DNA from: Aquibium microcysteis
GTDB taxonomy: Bacteria > Pseudomonadota > Alphaproteobacteria > Rhizobiales > Rhizobiaceae
Assembly (NCBI RefSeq): GCF_014495845.1
Contig: NZ_CP061080.1
Span: 3,896,001-3,960,000 of the forward strand
Length of the DNA stretch: 64,000 bases
Direction of reading: 5' to 3'
The translations under genes were made by a program, and so were the position numbers. Positions 27,668-39,856 of this stretch are shown one piece after another. The first letter of the stretch is position 1; each line of letters begins with the position of its first letter. The notes below the pieces were generated by a model, which was not told where the DNA came from, did not search any database, and saw only the letters and a list, made by a program, of their open reading frames with translations.

Positions 27668-29104
27668 TCAGATGCCGCCGAGACCGTCCGAGCCGATATA
27701 GGCGATGCGCAGCATGTTGGTGGCGCCCGGCGTGCGCAGCGGCACGCCGGCGGTGACGATCACCCGGTCGCCCGCCCGGCCGAAACCTTCCGAATAGGTA
27801 ATGCGACAGGCACGGTCGACCATGTCGTCGAGATCGCTCGCGTCAGGAGTCACGACGCAGTGAAGGCCCCACACCAGCGACAGCCGCCGCGCGGTCTCGA
27901 CCACGGGAGAGAGCGCGATGATCGGCACCTGCGGCCGCTCGCGCGCCGCGCGCAGGCCGGTGGTTCCCGATGCCGTGTAGGTAACGATGGCCGAGAGGTT
28001 GAGCGTCTCGGCGATCTGGCGTGCCGCCAGCGAGATCGCGTCGGCGCCCGTCGCCTCCGGCGCCGTGCGCTGCGCGTTGATGATGGTCGGGTAGTTCGGA
28101 TCCTTCTCCACCTGCACCGCGATGGCGTTCATCATCGCCACGGCCTCGACCGGGTACTGGCCGGCCGCCGACTCCGCCGACAGCATGATCGCGTCCGCGC
28201 CTTCGAACACGGCGATCGACACGTCCGACACCTCGGCGCGGGTCGGCACCGGCGCCGTGATCATCGATTCCAGCATCTGGGTGGCCACCACCACCGGCTT
28301 TCCGGCCTTGCGGCAGGCCCGGGTTATCTGCTTCTGGATGCCGGGGACGGCCTCCAGAGGCATCTCCACCCCGAGATCGCCGCGCGCCACCATCAGCGCG
28401 TCCGACACCTCGATGATCTCGGCGAGCCGCGCGACGGCCTGCGGCTTCTCGATCTTGGACAGGAGTGCGGCCCGCCCGCGGGCGATCTTGCGCACCTCGG
28501 CAAGATCCTCCGGCCGCTGGACGAAGGAGAGCGCGATCCAGTCGACCTCCGCCTGCAGGACGGCGTCGAGATCGCGCCGGTCCTTCTCGGTCAATGCGCC
28601 GAGCGGCAGATCGGTATCGGGAAGGCTCACGCCCTTCTTGTCCGAAATCTTCGTGCCGGCCACGACGACCGTCTCGATCGCCTTGCCGTCGTTGCGGACC
28701 GCCTTGAGCTGCAGCTTTCCGTCGTCGATCAGCAGCCGGTCGCCGGGCTTCACCGAAGCGAGGATCTCGGGATGCGGCAGGTGCACGCGGCTGGAATCGC
28801 CGGGCGCCGTGTCGTCGTCGAGCACGAAGGCATCGCCCGCCTTGAGCGCCACGCTGCCCTCGGCGAACTTGCCGACGCGCAGCTTCGGCCCCTGCAGGTC
28901 GGCGAGGATGCCGATCGGACGCCCGACCTGGCGCTCGACGTTGCGGATCATGGCCACGACCTTGCGCATCAGGTCGTGATCCGCATGGCTCATGTTGATT
29001 CGGAACGTGTCGGCGCCGGCTTCGTGCAGCTTGCGGATCATCTCCTCGCTCGAGGACGCGGGGCCGAGCGTGGCCAGAATGCGGACGTTGCGCTGGCGCT
29101 TCAT
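27668..29104 (-). CDS. pyk: Pyruvate kinase
   Basis: A 478-residue pyruvate kinase of normal length. RILATLGPASSSEEMIRKL starts the barrel; SKIEKPQAV holds the phosphoryl-transfer Lys, MVARGDLGVEMP is the substrate loop, and TQMLESMITAPVPTRAEVSDV follows. The C-terminal domain is complete (IVTYTASGTTGLRAARERP). It makes pyruvate and ATP from phosphoenolpyruvate. The start overlaps the stop of the upstream DUF1036 gene (ATGA), so the two are coupled. Confidence 0.97.
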   Translation of the reverse strand: MKRQRNVRILATLGPASSSEEMIRKLHEAGADTFRINMSHADHDLMRKVVAMIRNVERQVGRPIGILADLQGPKLRVGKFAEGSVALKAGDAFVLDDDTAPGDSSRVHLPHPEILASVKPGDRLLIDDGKLQLKAVRNDGKAIETVVVAGTKISDKKGVSLPDTDLPLGALTEKDRRDLDAVLQAEVDWIALSFVQRPEDLAEVRKIARGRAALLSKIEKPQAVARLAEIIEVSDALMVARGDLGVEMPLEAVPGIQKQITRACRKAGKPVVVATQMLESMITAPVPTRAEVSDVSIAVFEGADAIMLSAESAAGQYPVEAVAMMNAIAVQVEKDPNYPTIINAQRTAPEATGADAISLAARQIAETLNLSAIVTYTASGTTGLRAARERPQVPIIALSPVVETARRLSLVWGLHCVVTPDASDLDDMVDRACRITYSEGFGRAGDRVIVTAGVPLRTPGATNMLRIAYIGSDGLGGI

Positions 29105-29583
29105 TCCGGCGCTCCCGTCACGGCTGCGGTTCCGTCGGCGGCGGGCTGGTCGGTGAGCTGGACCATCCAGCTGGCCTGTTCCCCGGTGTCGTACTCCTGG
29201 AAACCGGCGCGCTGGAAGCCGCGCTTGATGCAGTCGCTGACCCCCACGATCTTGAACTCTTTTTCGGCGATGCACATGTTGATCGGCCCATCCCAGCGCC
29301 CGCCGCGCTCGGCATCTTCTGCATAGAGATAGTAATAGCGCGATGACAGAGGACCCTCGATCAGCGTCTTGCAGGTCGAGCCTTCCACGTGCCACCACCC
29401 TTCGGTGATCCATCCGGCCGGTGCACGATAGCCGATCGCCACACCGACGAGCGTCTGCGTGGCGTTGCACACGCGGAAGTCCGCGTGTGCCGCACCCGTC
29501 GTCGCCACGACTCCGAGCAGGGCAAAGACGATGGAACAGGCGGCCGCGAGGCGTGACGCACCCTCGACACCCGGCAGTACCAT
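29101..29583 (-). CDS. Exported DUF1036 protein
   Basis: About 160 residues with a signal peptide (hydrophobic LAAACSIVFALLGVVATTGA, cleavage near AHA-DF). The mature part matches DUF1036: DFRVCNATQTLVGVAIGYR, then ITEGWWHVEGSTCKTLIEG and YYYLYAEDAERGGRW. Four cysteines (about RVCNA, STCKT, NMCIA, SDCIK) probably form disulfides in the periplasm. Function unknown. The start is uncertain (29583 or 29613). It is coupled to pyk, a conserved arrangement in this order. Confidence 0.83.
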   Translation of the reverse strand: MVLPGVEGASRLAAACSIVFALLGVVATTGAAHADFRVCNATQTLVGVAIGYRAPAGWITEGWWHVEGSTCKTLIEGPLSSRYYYLYAEDAERGGRWDGPINMCIAEKEFKIVGVSDCIKRGFQRAGFQEYDTGEQASWMVQLTDQPAADGTAAVTGAPE

Positions 29584-29823
29584 ACTCGTGCCCCCTGCCC
29601 CTGGACGAAACATTGCTTGGATGCTCCTTTTCGGAAATGCGCGCGCGCATGTCAACGCGCCGTGGCGATATGCTCAAATCGGTTTATCGCGCAAGCAACG
29701 AAGCCATCCGACACGAGAATGTCGAAAGGACGGCATTGCGGCATCCGCTTCGCCATGAAAGGAAGGAAGGCGCCGCCCCGCCCGGCGAGCGCACGACATT
29801 TCGCCGATCCGCGACCGGAGACC

Positions 29824-30633
29824 ATGAAACGTACCGCCGTCTTTCCACCCTACGAGCTCGTCGATGGCCCACGAGACCGGGGCTTGCTGCTTCTCGCCGA
29901 CCATGCCCGCAATGCGCTTCCGGAAGAATACGGCGATCTGGGGCTGCCGGCGGCGGAGTTCGAGCGCCATATCGCCTATGACATCGGCGTCGAGATGGTC
30001 ACCCGCGCGCTGGCAACGCAGCTGCACGCACCGGCGCTGCTCTGCGGCTTCTCGCGCCTGCTGATCGATCCGAACCGGGGCGACGACGATCCTACCCTGA
30101 TTCGCCAGCTGTATGACGGCACGGTGATCAAGGCGAACTATCCGCTCGCGCCGGAGGAGCGCGAGAAGCGGCTGGAGCGCTTCTACAGGCCCTGGCACGA
30201 CGCGGTGGGGGCGCTGACCGCCTCCGTCCATGCCGCGAGCGGCGCCGCGCCCCTGGTCGTGTCCATCCACTCCTTCACGCCCTGCATGCAGGGCGTGAAG
30301 CGCCCGTGGCACGTCGGGGTGTTGTGGGATCTCGACGACCGCGCCGTCGCGCCTCTGCTGTCGGCGCTGCGCGCCGACCCCCACCTCGTGGTCGGCGACA
30401 ACGAGCCTTATGACGGCGCACTGCGCGGCGACACCATGTACCAGCACGCCATCACCCGCGGCTATGCGCATGCGCTGATCGAGATCCGCCAGGACCTGAT
30501 CGCGACCGAACAGGGCGCGCTGGCCTGGGCGGACCGCCTCGCTCCGATCCTTGACGACATCAATCGCCGGGACGATATCCATCGGGTGCGGTTCTTCGGA
30601 TCGCGCACCGGGCCGGTCGCGGAACACCGTTGA
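29824..30633 (+). CDS. N-formylglutamate amidohydrolase family protein
   Basis: A 269-residue N-formylglutamate amidohydrolase-fold protein. LLLLADHARNALPEEYGDLGLP, then SRLLIDPNRGDDDPTLI, VVSIHSFTP and the late ALIEIRQDLI segment carry the metal and substrate residues (His in DHA, Arg in NRG, His in IHS, Glu in EIR). In the histidine pathway HutG removes formate; this stand-alone gene could act on another N-acyl amino acid. It is followed by a DUF1244 gene 28 bp later, likely co-transcribed. Confidence 0.88.
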   Translation: MKRTAVFPPYELVDGPRDRGLLLLADHARNALPEEYGDLGLPAAEFERHIAYDIGVEMVTRALATQLHAPALLCGFSRLLIDPNRGDDDPTLIRQLYDGTVIKANYPLAPEEREKRLERFYRPWHDAVGALTASVHAASGAAPLVVSIHSFTPCMQGVKRPWHVGVLWDLDDRAVAPLLSALRADPHLVVGDNEPYDGALRGDTMYQHAITRGYAHALIEIRQDLIATEQGALAWADRLAPILDDINRRDDIHRVRFFGSRTGPVAEHR

Positions 30634-30661
30634 GGACCTGCCGACGAACGAGGAGACGAGC

Positions 30662-30970
30662 ATGGCCGATCTGACGAAGGACCAGCAGCGCGACTTCGAG
30701 GCCGCAGCCTTCCGGCGCCTGGTCGAGCACCTGCGCACGCGCTCCGACGTCCAGAACATCGACCTGATGAACCTCGCCGGCTTCTGCCGCAACTGCCTGT
30801 CGAACTGGTACCGCGACGCTGCGGCGGCGGACGGGGTGGAGCTTTCGAAGGACGAGAGCCGCGAGATCGTCTACGGCATGCCCTACGCGGAATGGCAGGC
30901 GAAGCACCAGACGGAAGCCTCGCCGCAGAAGCAGGCGGCGTTCGAGCAGAACCGTCCGAAGGATCACTGA
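30662..30970 (+). CDS. DUF1244 protein
   Basis: A 102-residue DUF1244 protein: AAFRRLVEHLRTRSDVQNIDLMNLAGFCRNCLSNWY is the conserved core with the paired cysteines CRNC, followed by GMPYAEWQAKHQ. Function unknown; the CxxC could bind metal. Preceded by a GAGGAG-type site and the amidohydrolase gene; convergent to the ABC-F gene. Confidence 0.9.
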   Translation: MADLTKDQQRDFEAAAFRRLVEHLRTRSDVQNIDLMNLAGFCRNCLSNWYRDAAAADGVELSKDESREIVYGMPYAEWQAKHQTEASPQKQAAFEQNRPKDH

Positions 30971-30977
30971 GGCCGGC

Positions 30978-32804
<1,827 letters not shown>

Positions 32805-32810
32805 GCGGTG

Positions 32811-33461
32811 TCAGCCCTTCGAGGCGGAGGATGTTTCGGGGCGGGCGAGCAGCAGCGCCCGGCCCTGGCGCAGCGACACGCGCAGGCGCCCGCGCACCGC
32901 GTTGGACAGCGTCAGCGACGAGCCGAAGGCGAGTTCCACCTCGGTGAGCGGCCATTTCGCGCCGGAGACCGAGAGGCCGGCGAGCGGCGAGAAGGCCAGG
33001 ATCGAGAACAGCGTGCCATCGGGGTAGTCGAAGCCATGCTCGCCCGGCAGCAGGGGCGCGCCTTCCTCCGATCCGCTCGACAGGAGCACCGGCAGGCCCC
33101 TCTCGGCGAGGCGGATGGCGGCGGTCATGTGCAGGAAGGCATGGTCTGCGCGCTCGCCGCCGAAGGCTCCGACCATGATCAGGCGGGTGGCACCGCGGGC
33201 GATCGCAGCCTCCGCCGCAAGTTCGCCGTCGGTGCTGTCCTTCTCCGGCGGATGCATGTCGCGTTCGATCCCCGCATTCTCCGCGATCTCGGCGGCGGTG
33301 ACGGAATCGAAATCGCCGATCCACAGTTCCGGCGTCAGCCCGAGCGTCGCGGCATGGCGGATGCCGGAATCGGCCGCGATCACGCGCGCCTGCGAAAGGG
33401 CAGCGTCGAGGCGTGGCGTGCGAACGAGATCGCCGCCGAGCAGGATCGCGAATGTGCTCAT
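32811..33461 (-). CDS. Thiamine pyrophosphokinase
   Basis: A 216-residue [22 protein letters not shown], then [27 protein letters not shown] carries the substrate-binding DFDS motif, and [12 protein letters not shown] follows; the C-terminal thiamine-binding region is present. It converts thiamine to thiamine diphosphate with ATP. The start at 33461 begins at the family N-terminus. It is divergent from the thiamine transporter operon across the TPP riboswitch, so import and activation are encoded side by side. It is not itself under the riboswitch. Confidence 0.9.
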   Translation of the reverse strand: MSTFAILLGGDLVRTPRLDAALSQARVIAADSGIRHAATLGLTPELWIGDFDSVTAAEIAENAGIERDMHPPEKDSTDGELAAEAAIARGATRLIMVGAFGGERADHAFLHMTAAIRLAERGLPVLLSSGSEEGAPLLPGEHGFDYPDGTLFSILAFSPLAGLSVSGAKWPLTEVELAFGSSLTLSNAVRGRLRVSLRQGRALLLARPETSSASKG

Positions 33462-33589
33462 GGGCGTCGCCTCTATCACGGGCCGGGCGCCATGCGAAAG
33501 GGCAGCCGCTCATGCCGCAGGAGGGCCGTCGCGCGCCGCGCGCCCGAAAACGCTTGCCGCCCGATGTTCCCCGTCCTAGATGTCGAGGT

Positions 33590-33697
33590 GCTCTAACGGG
33601 GTGCCGGCGGTCGCTTGACCGGCCGGCTGAGAGGCCAAGGGGAAACCCGGCCAACCCGCTGAACCTGATCCGGCTCGTACCGGCGGAGGGATTAGAC
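33590..33697 (+). ncRNA. TPP riboswitch (THI element)
   Basis: The conserved THI box is clear: ACGGGGTGCC near the 5' end, GGCTGAGAGG at 33626-33635, ACCCGCTGAACCTGATCCGG at 33654-33673, and TACCGGCGGAGGGATTAGA near the 3' end. It sits about 50 bp before thiB and should bind thiamine diphosphate and repress thiBPQ when the cofactor is abundant. Output appears translational, through the hairpin at 33709-33746. Confidence 0.96.
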
Positions 33698-33708
33698 GCT
33701 CATCCGAT

Positions 33709-33746
33709 GGCGCCTCAATTCCTTTCATTCGAACAGAGGAGGCGCC
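33709..33746 (+). promoter_or_regulatory. Shine-Dalgarno-sequestering hairpin of thiB
   Basis: GGCGCCTC (33709-33716) is the perfect complement of GAGGCGCC (33739-33746), which overlaps the thiB ribosome-binding site GAGGAGG (33736-33742). Pairing would hide the site just before the ATG at 33749. This is the likely expression platform of the riboswitch. Confidence 0.75.
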
Positions 33747-33748
33747 TG

Positions 33749-34759
33749 ATGCGCACGATATGGATACCGACTGCCGCGGCCCTCGCCGCTTCCCTTTCCG
33801 TCCTGCCGGCCTTCGCCCAGACGAACGGAACCCTGACCGTCTACACCTATGAGAGCTTCACCGCCGAATGGGGTCCGGGTCCGCAGGTCGAGAAGGCCTT
33901 CGAGGCGGACTGCGGCTGCGACCTCGCCTTCGTCTCGGTGGCCGATGGGGTCGCGCTGCTCAACCGCCTGAAGCTGGAGGGCGGGCGGACGAAGGCCGAC
34001 ATCGTGCTCGGCCTCGACACCAACCTGACCGTCGATGCGAAGGCGACGGGACTGTTTGCGCCGCACGGCGCCGACGTCTCTGCGGTCGACGTGCCGGGCG
34101 GCTGGACCGACGACACCTTCCTGCCGTTCGACTACGGCTATTTCGCCGTGGTCTACGATACGCAGGCGCTGTCAGCGCCGCCGAAGAGCCTGAAAGATCT
34201 CGTGGAAGGCGACCCGGAACAGAAGATCGTCATCCAGGATCCGCGCACCTCCACACCCGGTCTCGGCCTGCTGCTCTGGGCGAAGGCCGTCTATGGCGAT
34301 GACGCGGCGGCGGCGTGGGGCAAGCTGAAGGACCGCGTTCTGACCGTGACGCCCGGCTGGAGCGAGGCCTATGGCCTGTTCACCTCGGGAGAGGCGCCGA
34401 TGGTGCTGTCCTACACCACCTCGCCGGCCTACCACATGATCGCCGAGAGCACGGACCGGTATCAGGCAGCGAGCTTCGAGGAAGGCCATTACCTCCAGGT
34501 GGAGGTGGCGGGCATCACGACGAAAGGTGCCGATAACCCGCTCGCCACGCGCTTCATGGCCTTCATGACCGGCCCCGGCTTCCAGGACGCGATCCCCGAA
34601 GCCAACTGGATGTATCCCGCCGGCGCCACCTCGCAACCGCTGGATCCCGCCTTCGAGCGTCTCGTCGAGCCGACGAAGACCCTGATCCTGCCGCCCGAAA
34701 CGGTGGCTGCGAACCGCGAGGCCTGGGTGGACGAATGGCTGTCCGCGATGACCGAGTAG
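33749..34759 (+). CDS. thiB: Thiamine ABC transporter, substrate-binding protein
   Basis: A 336-residue periplasmic ThiB with a signal peptide ending near [34 protein letters not shown] is the family N-terminus, followed by [12 protein letters not shown] and [12 protein letters not shown]. It binds thiamine, thiamine phosphate and TPP. GAGGAGG lies 6 bp upstream of the ATG. First gene of thiBPQ under the TPP riboswitch. Confidence 0.96.
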   Translation: MRTIWIPTAAALAASLSVLPAFAQTNGTLTVYTYESFTAEWGPGPQVEKAFEADCGCDLAFVSVADGVALLNRLKLEGGRTKADIVLGLDTNLTVDAKATGLFAPHGADVSAVDVPGGWTDDTFLPFDYGYFAVVYDTQALSAPPKSLKDLVEGDPEQKIVIQDPRTSTPGLGLLLWAKAVYGDDAAAAWGKLKDRVLTVTPGWSEAYGLFTSGEAPMVLSYTTSPAYHMIAESTDRYQAASFEEGHYLQVEVAGITTKGADNPLATRFMAFMTGPGFQDAIPEANWMYPAGATSQPLDPAFERLVEPTKTLILPPETVAANREAWVDEWLSAMTE

Positions 34760-34775
34760 CGGGCGTCCCACCGCG

Positions 34776-36386
34776 ATGCGCGCCGCCTCCAGGTCGTCCG
34801 TCGCAGCCGGGATCGGTGCGCTCGGTTTCGTGGGGCTGCTGGCGGCCGGCGCACTCGGCGGACTGCTGATCGAAGGCGCCCGCGACCTCGGCGGCGCGGT
34901 CGCGGGCGTCGACGGCTATCTGCTGCGGGTGGCGCGGTTCACGCTCTGGCAGGCGCTGCTGTCGACGCTGGTTTCTGTCGGGCCGGCGATGCTGGTGGCG
35001 CGGGCATTCTCGCGCCACCCGACCTTTTTCGGGCGGCGCGCCCTGCTGATGCTGTTCGCTCTGCCGCTCGCGCTGCCCGCGCTGGTGGCTGCGCTCGGCG
35101 TTCTCGCGCTTCTCGGCCGGTCCGGCTTCGCCGCCGAACTCCTCGGCTGGCTTGCCGGCGGCCGGTGGCCCGGCATCTATGGGATGCCGGGCATCCTCGT
35201 GGCCCACGCCTTCTTCAACCTGCCGCTCGCGACCCGGCTGTTCCTGAATGCCCTCGATACCATCCCGACCGACCAGTGGCGGCTCGCGAGCCAGCTCGGC
35301 ATGGGCCCCGGCGCACGCTGGCGTTTGATCGAATGGCCGGCGCTGCGTTCGACGCTGCCAGGCGTGGCTGGCCTCGTGTTCATGCTGTGTCTCGCCTCCT
35401 TCACCATCGTCCTGACGTTGGGCGGCGGACCGGCCGCGACCACGCTGGAGGTGGCGATCTACCAGGCGCTCCGCTTCGATTTCGACCCAGCCCGGGCACT
35501 CGCTCTGACGCTGCTGCAACTCGGCCTCACCGCCCTGGTGCTGGCGCTGCTCATGCGGCTGGGAGCGGACATGGCCGGCGACGCAGTCCCCTCTGTCTCG
35601 TCGCGTCGATACGACGGTCCGAGCCGGATCGGATCCCTCTTCGACGCCGCCATCGTCCTCGTCGCCTCGATCTTCGTGGCAGGCCCGGTGGTCGCGATAG
35701 TGCTGGCCGGGCTGCAGGCGGATCTCCTGCGCCTGTCGGGCGAGAGTGCGGTGCGCGGTGCGGTGGTGACGAGCCTCGCGCTGGCGACGGGTTCGGCAGG
35801 CCTGTGCGTCGTTCTCACGCTCGCAATGACCGGCGCGCGCCACCGGCTCGCCTCGGCGCGGCGAGGAACCCGCGCCAGCGCCCTGGAGCGGGCGCTCGAC
35901 GGCGGTGCGAGCCTGATCCTGGTGATCCCGCCGATCGTCATCGGCGCGGGCTGGTTCATCCTGCTGCGCCACGCTGCCGACGCCTTCGCGCTCGCGCCGG
36001 TGATGGTGGTGGCCGTCAACGCGGCGATGGCGATCCCTTTCGCCATGCGGGCGATCCGCCCGGCCCATGATCAGGCCGCGGCTCGTCACGACCGCCTCTG
36101 CGCGCAGCTGGGAATACGCGGCTTCGACCGCTGGCGCCTGATCGACTGGCCCACGCTGCGGCGTCCGCTCGCCGGCGGTTTTGCCTTCGCCATGGCACTG
36201 TCGCTGGGCGATCTCGGCGTCATCGCCCTGTTCGGCAGCGACGCCCTGCAGACCTTGCCCTATCTTCTGTTCCAGCGCATGGGCAGCTACCGGACGGCCG
36301 ACGCGGCGGGTCTCGCGCTGATCCTGGCGCTTCTCTGCCTGTGCCTGATGGTGGCGGCCGAACGGCTGGGCGGGAGGAAGGCATGA
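34776..36386 (+). CDS. thiP: Thiamine ABC transporter, permease
   Basis: A 536-residue fused permease with two binding-protein-dependent transport units, about 12 helices in total. The first EAA-type loop is [18 protein letters not shown] and the second is [18 protein letters not shown], each contacting an ATPase. The two halves have similar architecture, typical of ThiP. Starts 16 bp after thiB and overlaps thiQ (ATGA). Confidence 0.95.
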   Translation: MRAASRSSVAAGIGALGFVGLLAAGALGGLLIEGARDLGGAVAGVDGYLLRVARFTLWQALLSTLVSVGPAMLVARAFSRHPTFFGRRALLMLFALPLALPALVAALGVLALLGRSGFAAELLGWLAGGRWPGIYGMPGILVAHAFFNLPLATRLFLNALDTIPTDQWRLASQLGMGPGARWRLIEWPALRSTLPGVAGLVFMLCLASFTIVLTLGGGPAATTLEVAIYQALRFDFDPARALALTLLQLGLTALVLALLMRLGADMAGDAVPSVSSRRYDGPSRIGSLFDAAIVLVASIFVAGPVVAIVLAGLQADLLRLSGESAVRGAVVTSLALATGSAGLCVVLTLAMTGARHRLASARRGTRASALERALDGGASLILVIPPIVIGAGWFILLRHAADAFALAPVMVVAVNAAMAIPFAMRAIRPAHDQAAARHDRLCAQLGIRGFDRWRLIDWPTLRRPLAGGFAFAMALSLGDLGVIALFGSDALQTLPYLLFQRMGSYRTADAAGLALILALLCLCLMVAAERLGGRKA

Positions 36387-37120
36387 CGCGAACGGCCGGG
36401 GGAGCGGATGTCGTGCTGGACAGCGTCTCGTTCGGATGGCCGGGCGCCCGGCCGATGCGGTTCGACCTGTCGGTGGCGGCCGGCACGATCCTCGCAGTCA
36501 TGGGGCCGAGCGGTTCCGGAAAGTCGACGCTCCTGTCCCTGATCGCGGGGTTCGAAACGCCGCTGTCCGGGAGGATCCGGATCGGCGGCGCGGACGTGAC
36601 GCCGATCGCTCCTGCCGCCCGGCCCGTCTCGATGATCTTCCAGGAGAACAACCTCTTCCCCCATCTGGACGCGGCGGCCAATGTCGGCCTCGGCCGCTCG
36701 CCGTCGCTGCGGCTGACGGCCGGCGACCGCGCGCAGGTCGAGCAGGCATTGTCCCGCGTCGGCCTCGCCGGAAAGGAGCGCCGGCTCCCGCGCGAACTGT
36801 CCGGCGGGGAACGGCAGCGCGTCGCACTGGCGCGCGCGCTCGTGCGCGACCGGCCGGTCCTGCTGCTCGACGAGGCCTTCGGCTCGCTCGGTCCGGCCCT
36901 GCGCGAGGAAATGCTCGACCTCATGGTCGATCTTCACGAATCGAAAGGAATGACCATAGTGATGGTCACGCACGATCCGGGCGACGCCCGGCGGATAGCC
37001 GAGACGACGGCGTTCCTGGATGACGGCCGGATCGCAGCCTCCGGGCCGACCGGCGATCTGCTCGCGGGCGCGTCCTCTCCGGCGCTCGGGCGGTATCTGG
37101 GAGAAGGAACCTCGCGATAA
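36383..37120 (+). CDS. thiQ: Thiamine ABC transporter, ATPase
   Basis: A 245-residue ABC ATPase: Walker [11 protein letters not shown]-loop in [12 protein letters not shown], signature [17 protein letters not shown], Walker [12 protein letters not shown] and switch His in [10 protein letters not shown]. It energises thiamine uptake with ThiB and ThiP. Coupled to thiP by an ATGA overlap. No clear terminator is seen in the 194 bp before the next gene. Confidence 0.95.
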   Translation: MTRTAGGADVVLDSVSFGWPGARPMRFDLSVAAGTILAVMGPSGSGKSTLLSLIAGFETPLSGRIRIGGADVTPIAPAARPVSMIFQENNLFPHLDAAANVGLGRSPSLRLTAGDRAQVEQALSRVGLAGKERRLPRELSGGERQRVALARALVRDRPVLLLDEAFGSLGPALREEMLDLMVDLHESKGMTIVMVTHDPGDARRIAETTAFLDDGRIAASGPTGDLLAGASSPALGRYLGEGTSR

Positions 37121-37314
37121 CAAAGAATTGCCAGGATCGGGCCATATTTGTTCCGCAGCGCTCGGGCAATGGCGTAGAAGCTTTGGTAACCGTCGTCCTC
37201 GACTATGGCGGACTGCGGCCCGCTGGCGGCGGCGCCCTGGTGATTCGGGCATCGCAGCGATCGGCCCCGAAGACCGGGAAGGATCAGGTTCTGAAACAGG
37301 TGAAGGCTGAGGCC

Positions 37315-38808
37315 ATGCACGACGCGGGCGCTTCTCTCCCCGCCGGACGCTCGCTGCGGCTTCTGGTCGCCGGCGCGGGTGCGATGCTGCTCGCCGGCTG
37401 CCAGGTGCTGAGCCCGGGCGTCAGCGAGCAGGGCTTCGTGCCATCCTCGAATCCGGTGACTGTCGACACCGTCACCCGCAACGACCGGATGGTGGCGCTG
37501 GCGCGTGCCCAGCATCCACGCATCCTGGCCACCTACGGCGGCGAGTACTCGGACCCCAAGCTGGAGCGCATGGTCGCCAAGGTCGTCGGCAGCCTCACGG
37601 TCGCCTCGGGCAATCCCGATCAGACCTACCAGATCACGCTGCTGGACTCGCCCAACGTGAATGCCTTCGCGCTTCCCGGCGGCTTTCTCTACGTGACGCG
37701 CGGCCTTCTCGCGCTCGCCAACGATTCGGCCGAACTGGCCGCGGTGATCGCGCACGAGATGGGGCACGTCACGGCCAATCACGGCATCCAGCGCCAGCAG
37801 AAGGAAGCCGAGGAGCAACTCGCCTCCCAGGTGGTCGACGACGTCCTGACGGACAACCAGGTGGCGCGCGCGGCGGTGGTTCGCGGCAAGCTGCGGCTGG
37901 CGCAGTTCTCGCGCAACCAGGAACTGGAGGCCGACGCGATCGGCATCAAGACCATCGGCAGCGCCGGCTACGATCCCTATTCGGCGGCGCGCTTCCTGCA
38001 ATCGATGGCCTCATACTCGGATTTCCGCAGCATCAGCGGCGCCACCGACGCGAGCCTCGACTTCCTGGCCTCGCATCCCAACGCGCCGCAGCGCATCGAT
38101 CTCGCCCTGCGCCACGCCCGCCAGTTCGGCGCGCCGGGCGCCGGGCGCCGCGACCGAGACTCCTATCTCGCGGGCATCGACGGCATGCTGTTCGGCGACA
38201 CGCCGGAGGAGGGCTATGTGCGCGGCCGCACCTTCGTGCATCCGACGCTGGGGGTTACCTTCAGCGTTCCTGAAGGCTTCGTCATCGACAACTCGGCCGC
38301 GGCCGTCACCGCAGCCGGTCCCGGCGACGTGGCCGTGCGGTTCGACGGCGTTGCGCTCAGCCGCAACAAGAAGCTCGACGACTACATCCGCAGCGGCTGG
38401 GTGGCCGGTCTCGACCCGTCGACCGTCCGCACGGTTTCCGTCAACGGCAACGAAGCGGCCGTTGCCTATGCCCAGGCCGACAAGTGGAGCTTCCACATCG
38501 CGGTGGTTCGGGCCGGCGGGCAGGTCTACCGCGTGCTCACGGCTGCCCCGCGGGGCAGCGCGAGCCTCGAGACGACCGCGGCGACCGTGACGGCGAGCTT
38601 CCGCCTGCTCGGCGAGGACGAACGCAAGGAACTCAAGCCTCTGCGCATACGCGTGGTCACGGTTCAGCCCGGCGAGACGGCAGGGAGCATCGCGGCCAGG
38701 ATGACCGGGGTCGGGCGGGCGCTCGACCTGTTCCGGCTGCTCAATGCGATGCCGCCCGGCGGAAGCGTTTCCCCGGGCGACAAGGTCAAGATCATCACCG
38801 ATCAGTAG
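37315..38808 (+). CDS. M48 family metalloprotease lipoprotein with C-terminal LysM-like domain
   Basis: A 497-residue protein. A lipobox LLAGC after a hydrophobic N-terminus predicts a lipoprotein. The zinc protease motif is HEMGHVTANHG with a downstream ELEADAIG glutamate. The layout resembles BepA-type outer-membrane-quality-control proteases. The C-terminal 50 residues (VVTVQPGETAGSIAARM ending in GDKVKIITDQ) look like a LysM repeat, which could tether it to peptidoglycan. The ATG at 37315 begins the signal sequence; longer starts lack one. Confidence 0.87.
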   Translation: MHDAGASLPAGRSLRLLVAGAGAMLLAGCQVLSPGVSEQGFVPSSNPVTVDTVTRNDRMVALARAQHPRILATYGGEYSDPKLERMVAKVVGSLTVASGNPDQTYQITLLDSPNVNAFALPGGFLYVTRGLLALANDSAELAAVIAHEMGHVTANHGIQRQQKEAEEQLASQVVDDVLTDNQVARAAVVRGKLRLAQFSRNQELEADAIGIKTIGSAGYDPYSAARFLQSMASYSDFRSISGATDASLDFLASHPNAPQRIDLALRHARQFGAPGAGRRDRDSYLAGIDGMLFGDTPEEGYVRGRTFVHPTLGVTFSVPEGFVIDNSAAAVTAAGPGDVAVRFDGVALSRNKKLDDYIRSGWVAGLDPSTVRTVSVNGNEAAVAYAQADKWSFHIAVVRAGGQVYRVLTAAPRGSASLETTAATVTASFRLLGEDERKELKPLRIRVVTVQPGETAGSIAARMTGVGRALDLFRLLNAMPPGGSVSPGDKVKIITDQ

Positions 38809-38834
38809 CCGCCGCAAAGCGGCTGCAGGCTTCG

Positions 38835-39701
38835 TCACATCATGGCCGGAGCCATGTCGGGGTTGATCTTGAGAAGAGCGGTACGCAGCTTCTGCATCGC
38901 GCGGTTCTCGATCTGGCGTACGCGCTCCTTTGAGATGCCGAGCTTCTCGCCCAGCGACTCGAGCGTCGCGCCCTCGTCGCGCAGCCGACGCTCGCGGATG
39001 ATCCGCAGTTCCCGGTCGTTGAGCACCGCCAGCGCACGGTTGAGCCAGAGCACCCGGCGCTCGTCGTCGACGGAAGCCGTGACCACCTCGTCCGGCGTCG
39101 GCGCATCGGATACCAGGAAATCCATCCGCTCGGATCCCGCATCGCCATCGTCCGAGAGCGGCGCGTTGAGCGACGTGTCCGGACCCGACAGCCGGGAATC
39201 CATCAGCGCCACGTCCGAAACAGACACGCCGATCGCCTCGGCGATTTCCTTGTAGACCGCGTCCCCGCGCAGCGGCTCCGATCCCTGCGCCAGGCGGGCA
39301 CGCAGCCGGCGAAGGTTGAAGAACAGCGCCTTCTGGGCGGAACTCGTCCCGCCGCGCACGATCGACCAGTTGCGGAGGATGTAGTCCTGCATCGAGGCAC
39401 GGATCCACCAGGTGGCATAAGTCGAGAAGCGCACGTCTCGATCCGGCTCGAACCGGGCGGCAGCCTCGAGAAGCCCGACATGCCCTTCCTGGATGAGATC
39501 GCTGAGCGGAAGGCCGAAGTACCGGAACTTCGTCGCCATCGAGATCACGAGGCGCATGTGCGCCATCGTGATCCGGTGCAGAGCTTCCTGGTCGCGTTTT
39601 TCTTTCCAGCGCACCGCCAGTTCGTGTTCCTCGACCCGGTCGAGGTAAGGCGCCTTCCGCGCCGCGCTGATCATTGACGTTCCGGCTGGCTCGCCATTCA
39701 T
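38835..39701 (-). CDS. rpoH: RNA polymerase sigma-32 factor RpoH
   Basis: A 288-residue sigma-70 family factor of heat-shock type. Region 2 has the core-binding and -10 segments (SDLIQEGHVGLLEAAARF, RFSTYATWWIRASMQDYI), the RpoH box QKALFFNLRR is at about residues 123-132, and region 4 ends in GISKERVRQIENRAMQKLR. Alphaproteobacteria often have two RpoH copies; which this is cannot be decided here. AGGAG lies 6 bp before the ATG at 39701. Convergent to the M48 gene and divergent from an acyl-CoA dehydrogenase gene. Confidence 0.95.
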   Translation of the reverse strand: MNGEPAGTSMISAARKAPYLDRVEEHELAVRWKEKRDQEALHRITMAHMRLVISMATKFRYFGLPLSDLIQEGHVGLLEAAARFEPDRDVRFSTYATWWIRASMQDYILRNWSIVRGGTSSAQKALFFNLRRLRARLAQGSEPLRGDAVYKEIAEAIGVSVSDVALMDSRLSGPDTSLNAPLSDDGDAGSERMDFLVSDAPTPDEVVTASVDDERRVLWLNRALAVLNDRELRIIRERRLRDEGATLESLGEKLGISKERVRQIENRAMQKLRTALLKINPDMAPAMM

Positions 39702-39856
39702 GGACCGCTCCTGAACTTGCGATGGCATTCACTGCGCTTTACGCTTGCGCCGTACCACTGGATCAACGCAGCGCGGAGGAGCCGTTTCCGCCGTACCGCC
39801 GGAGCCTGGCGCCCGGTTGCAGCTGATCCCAAACTCCACCCATCGGAGAACGTTCC

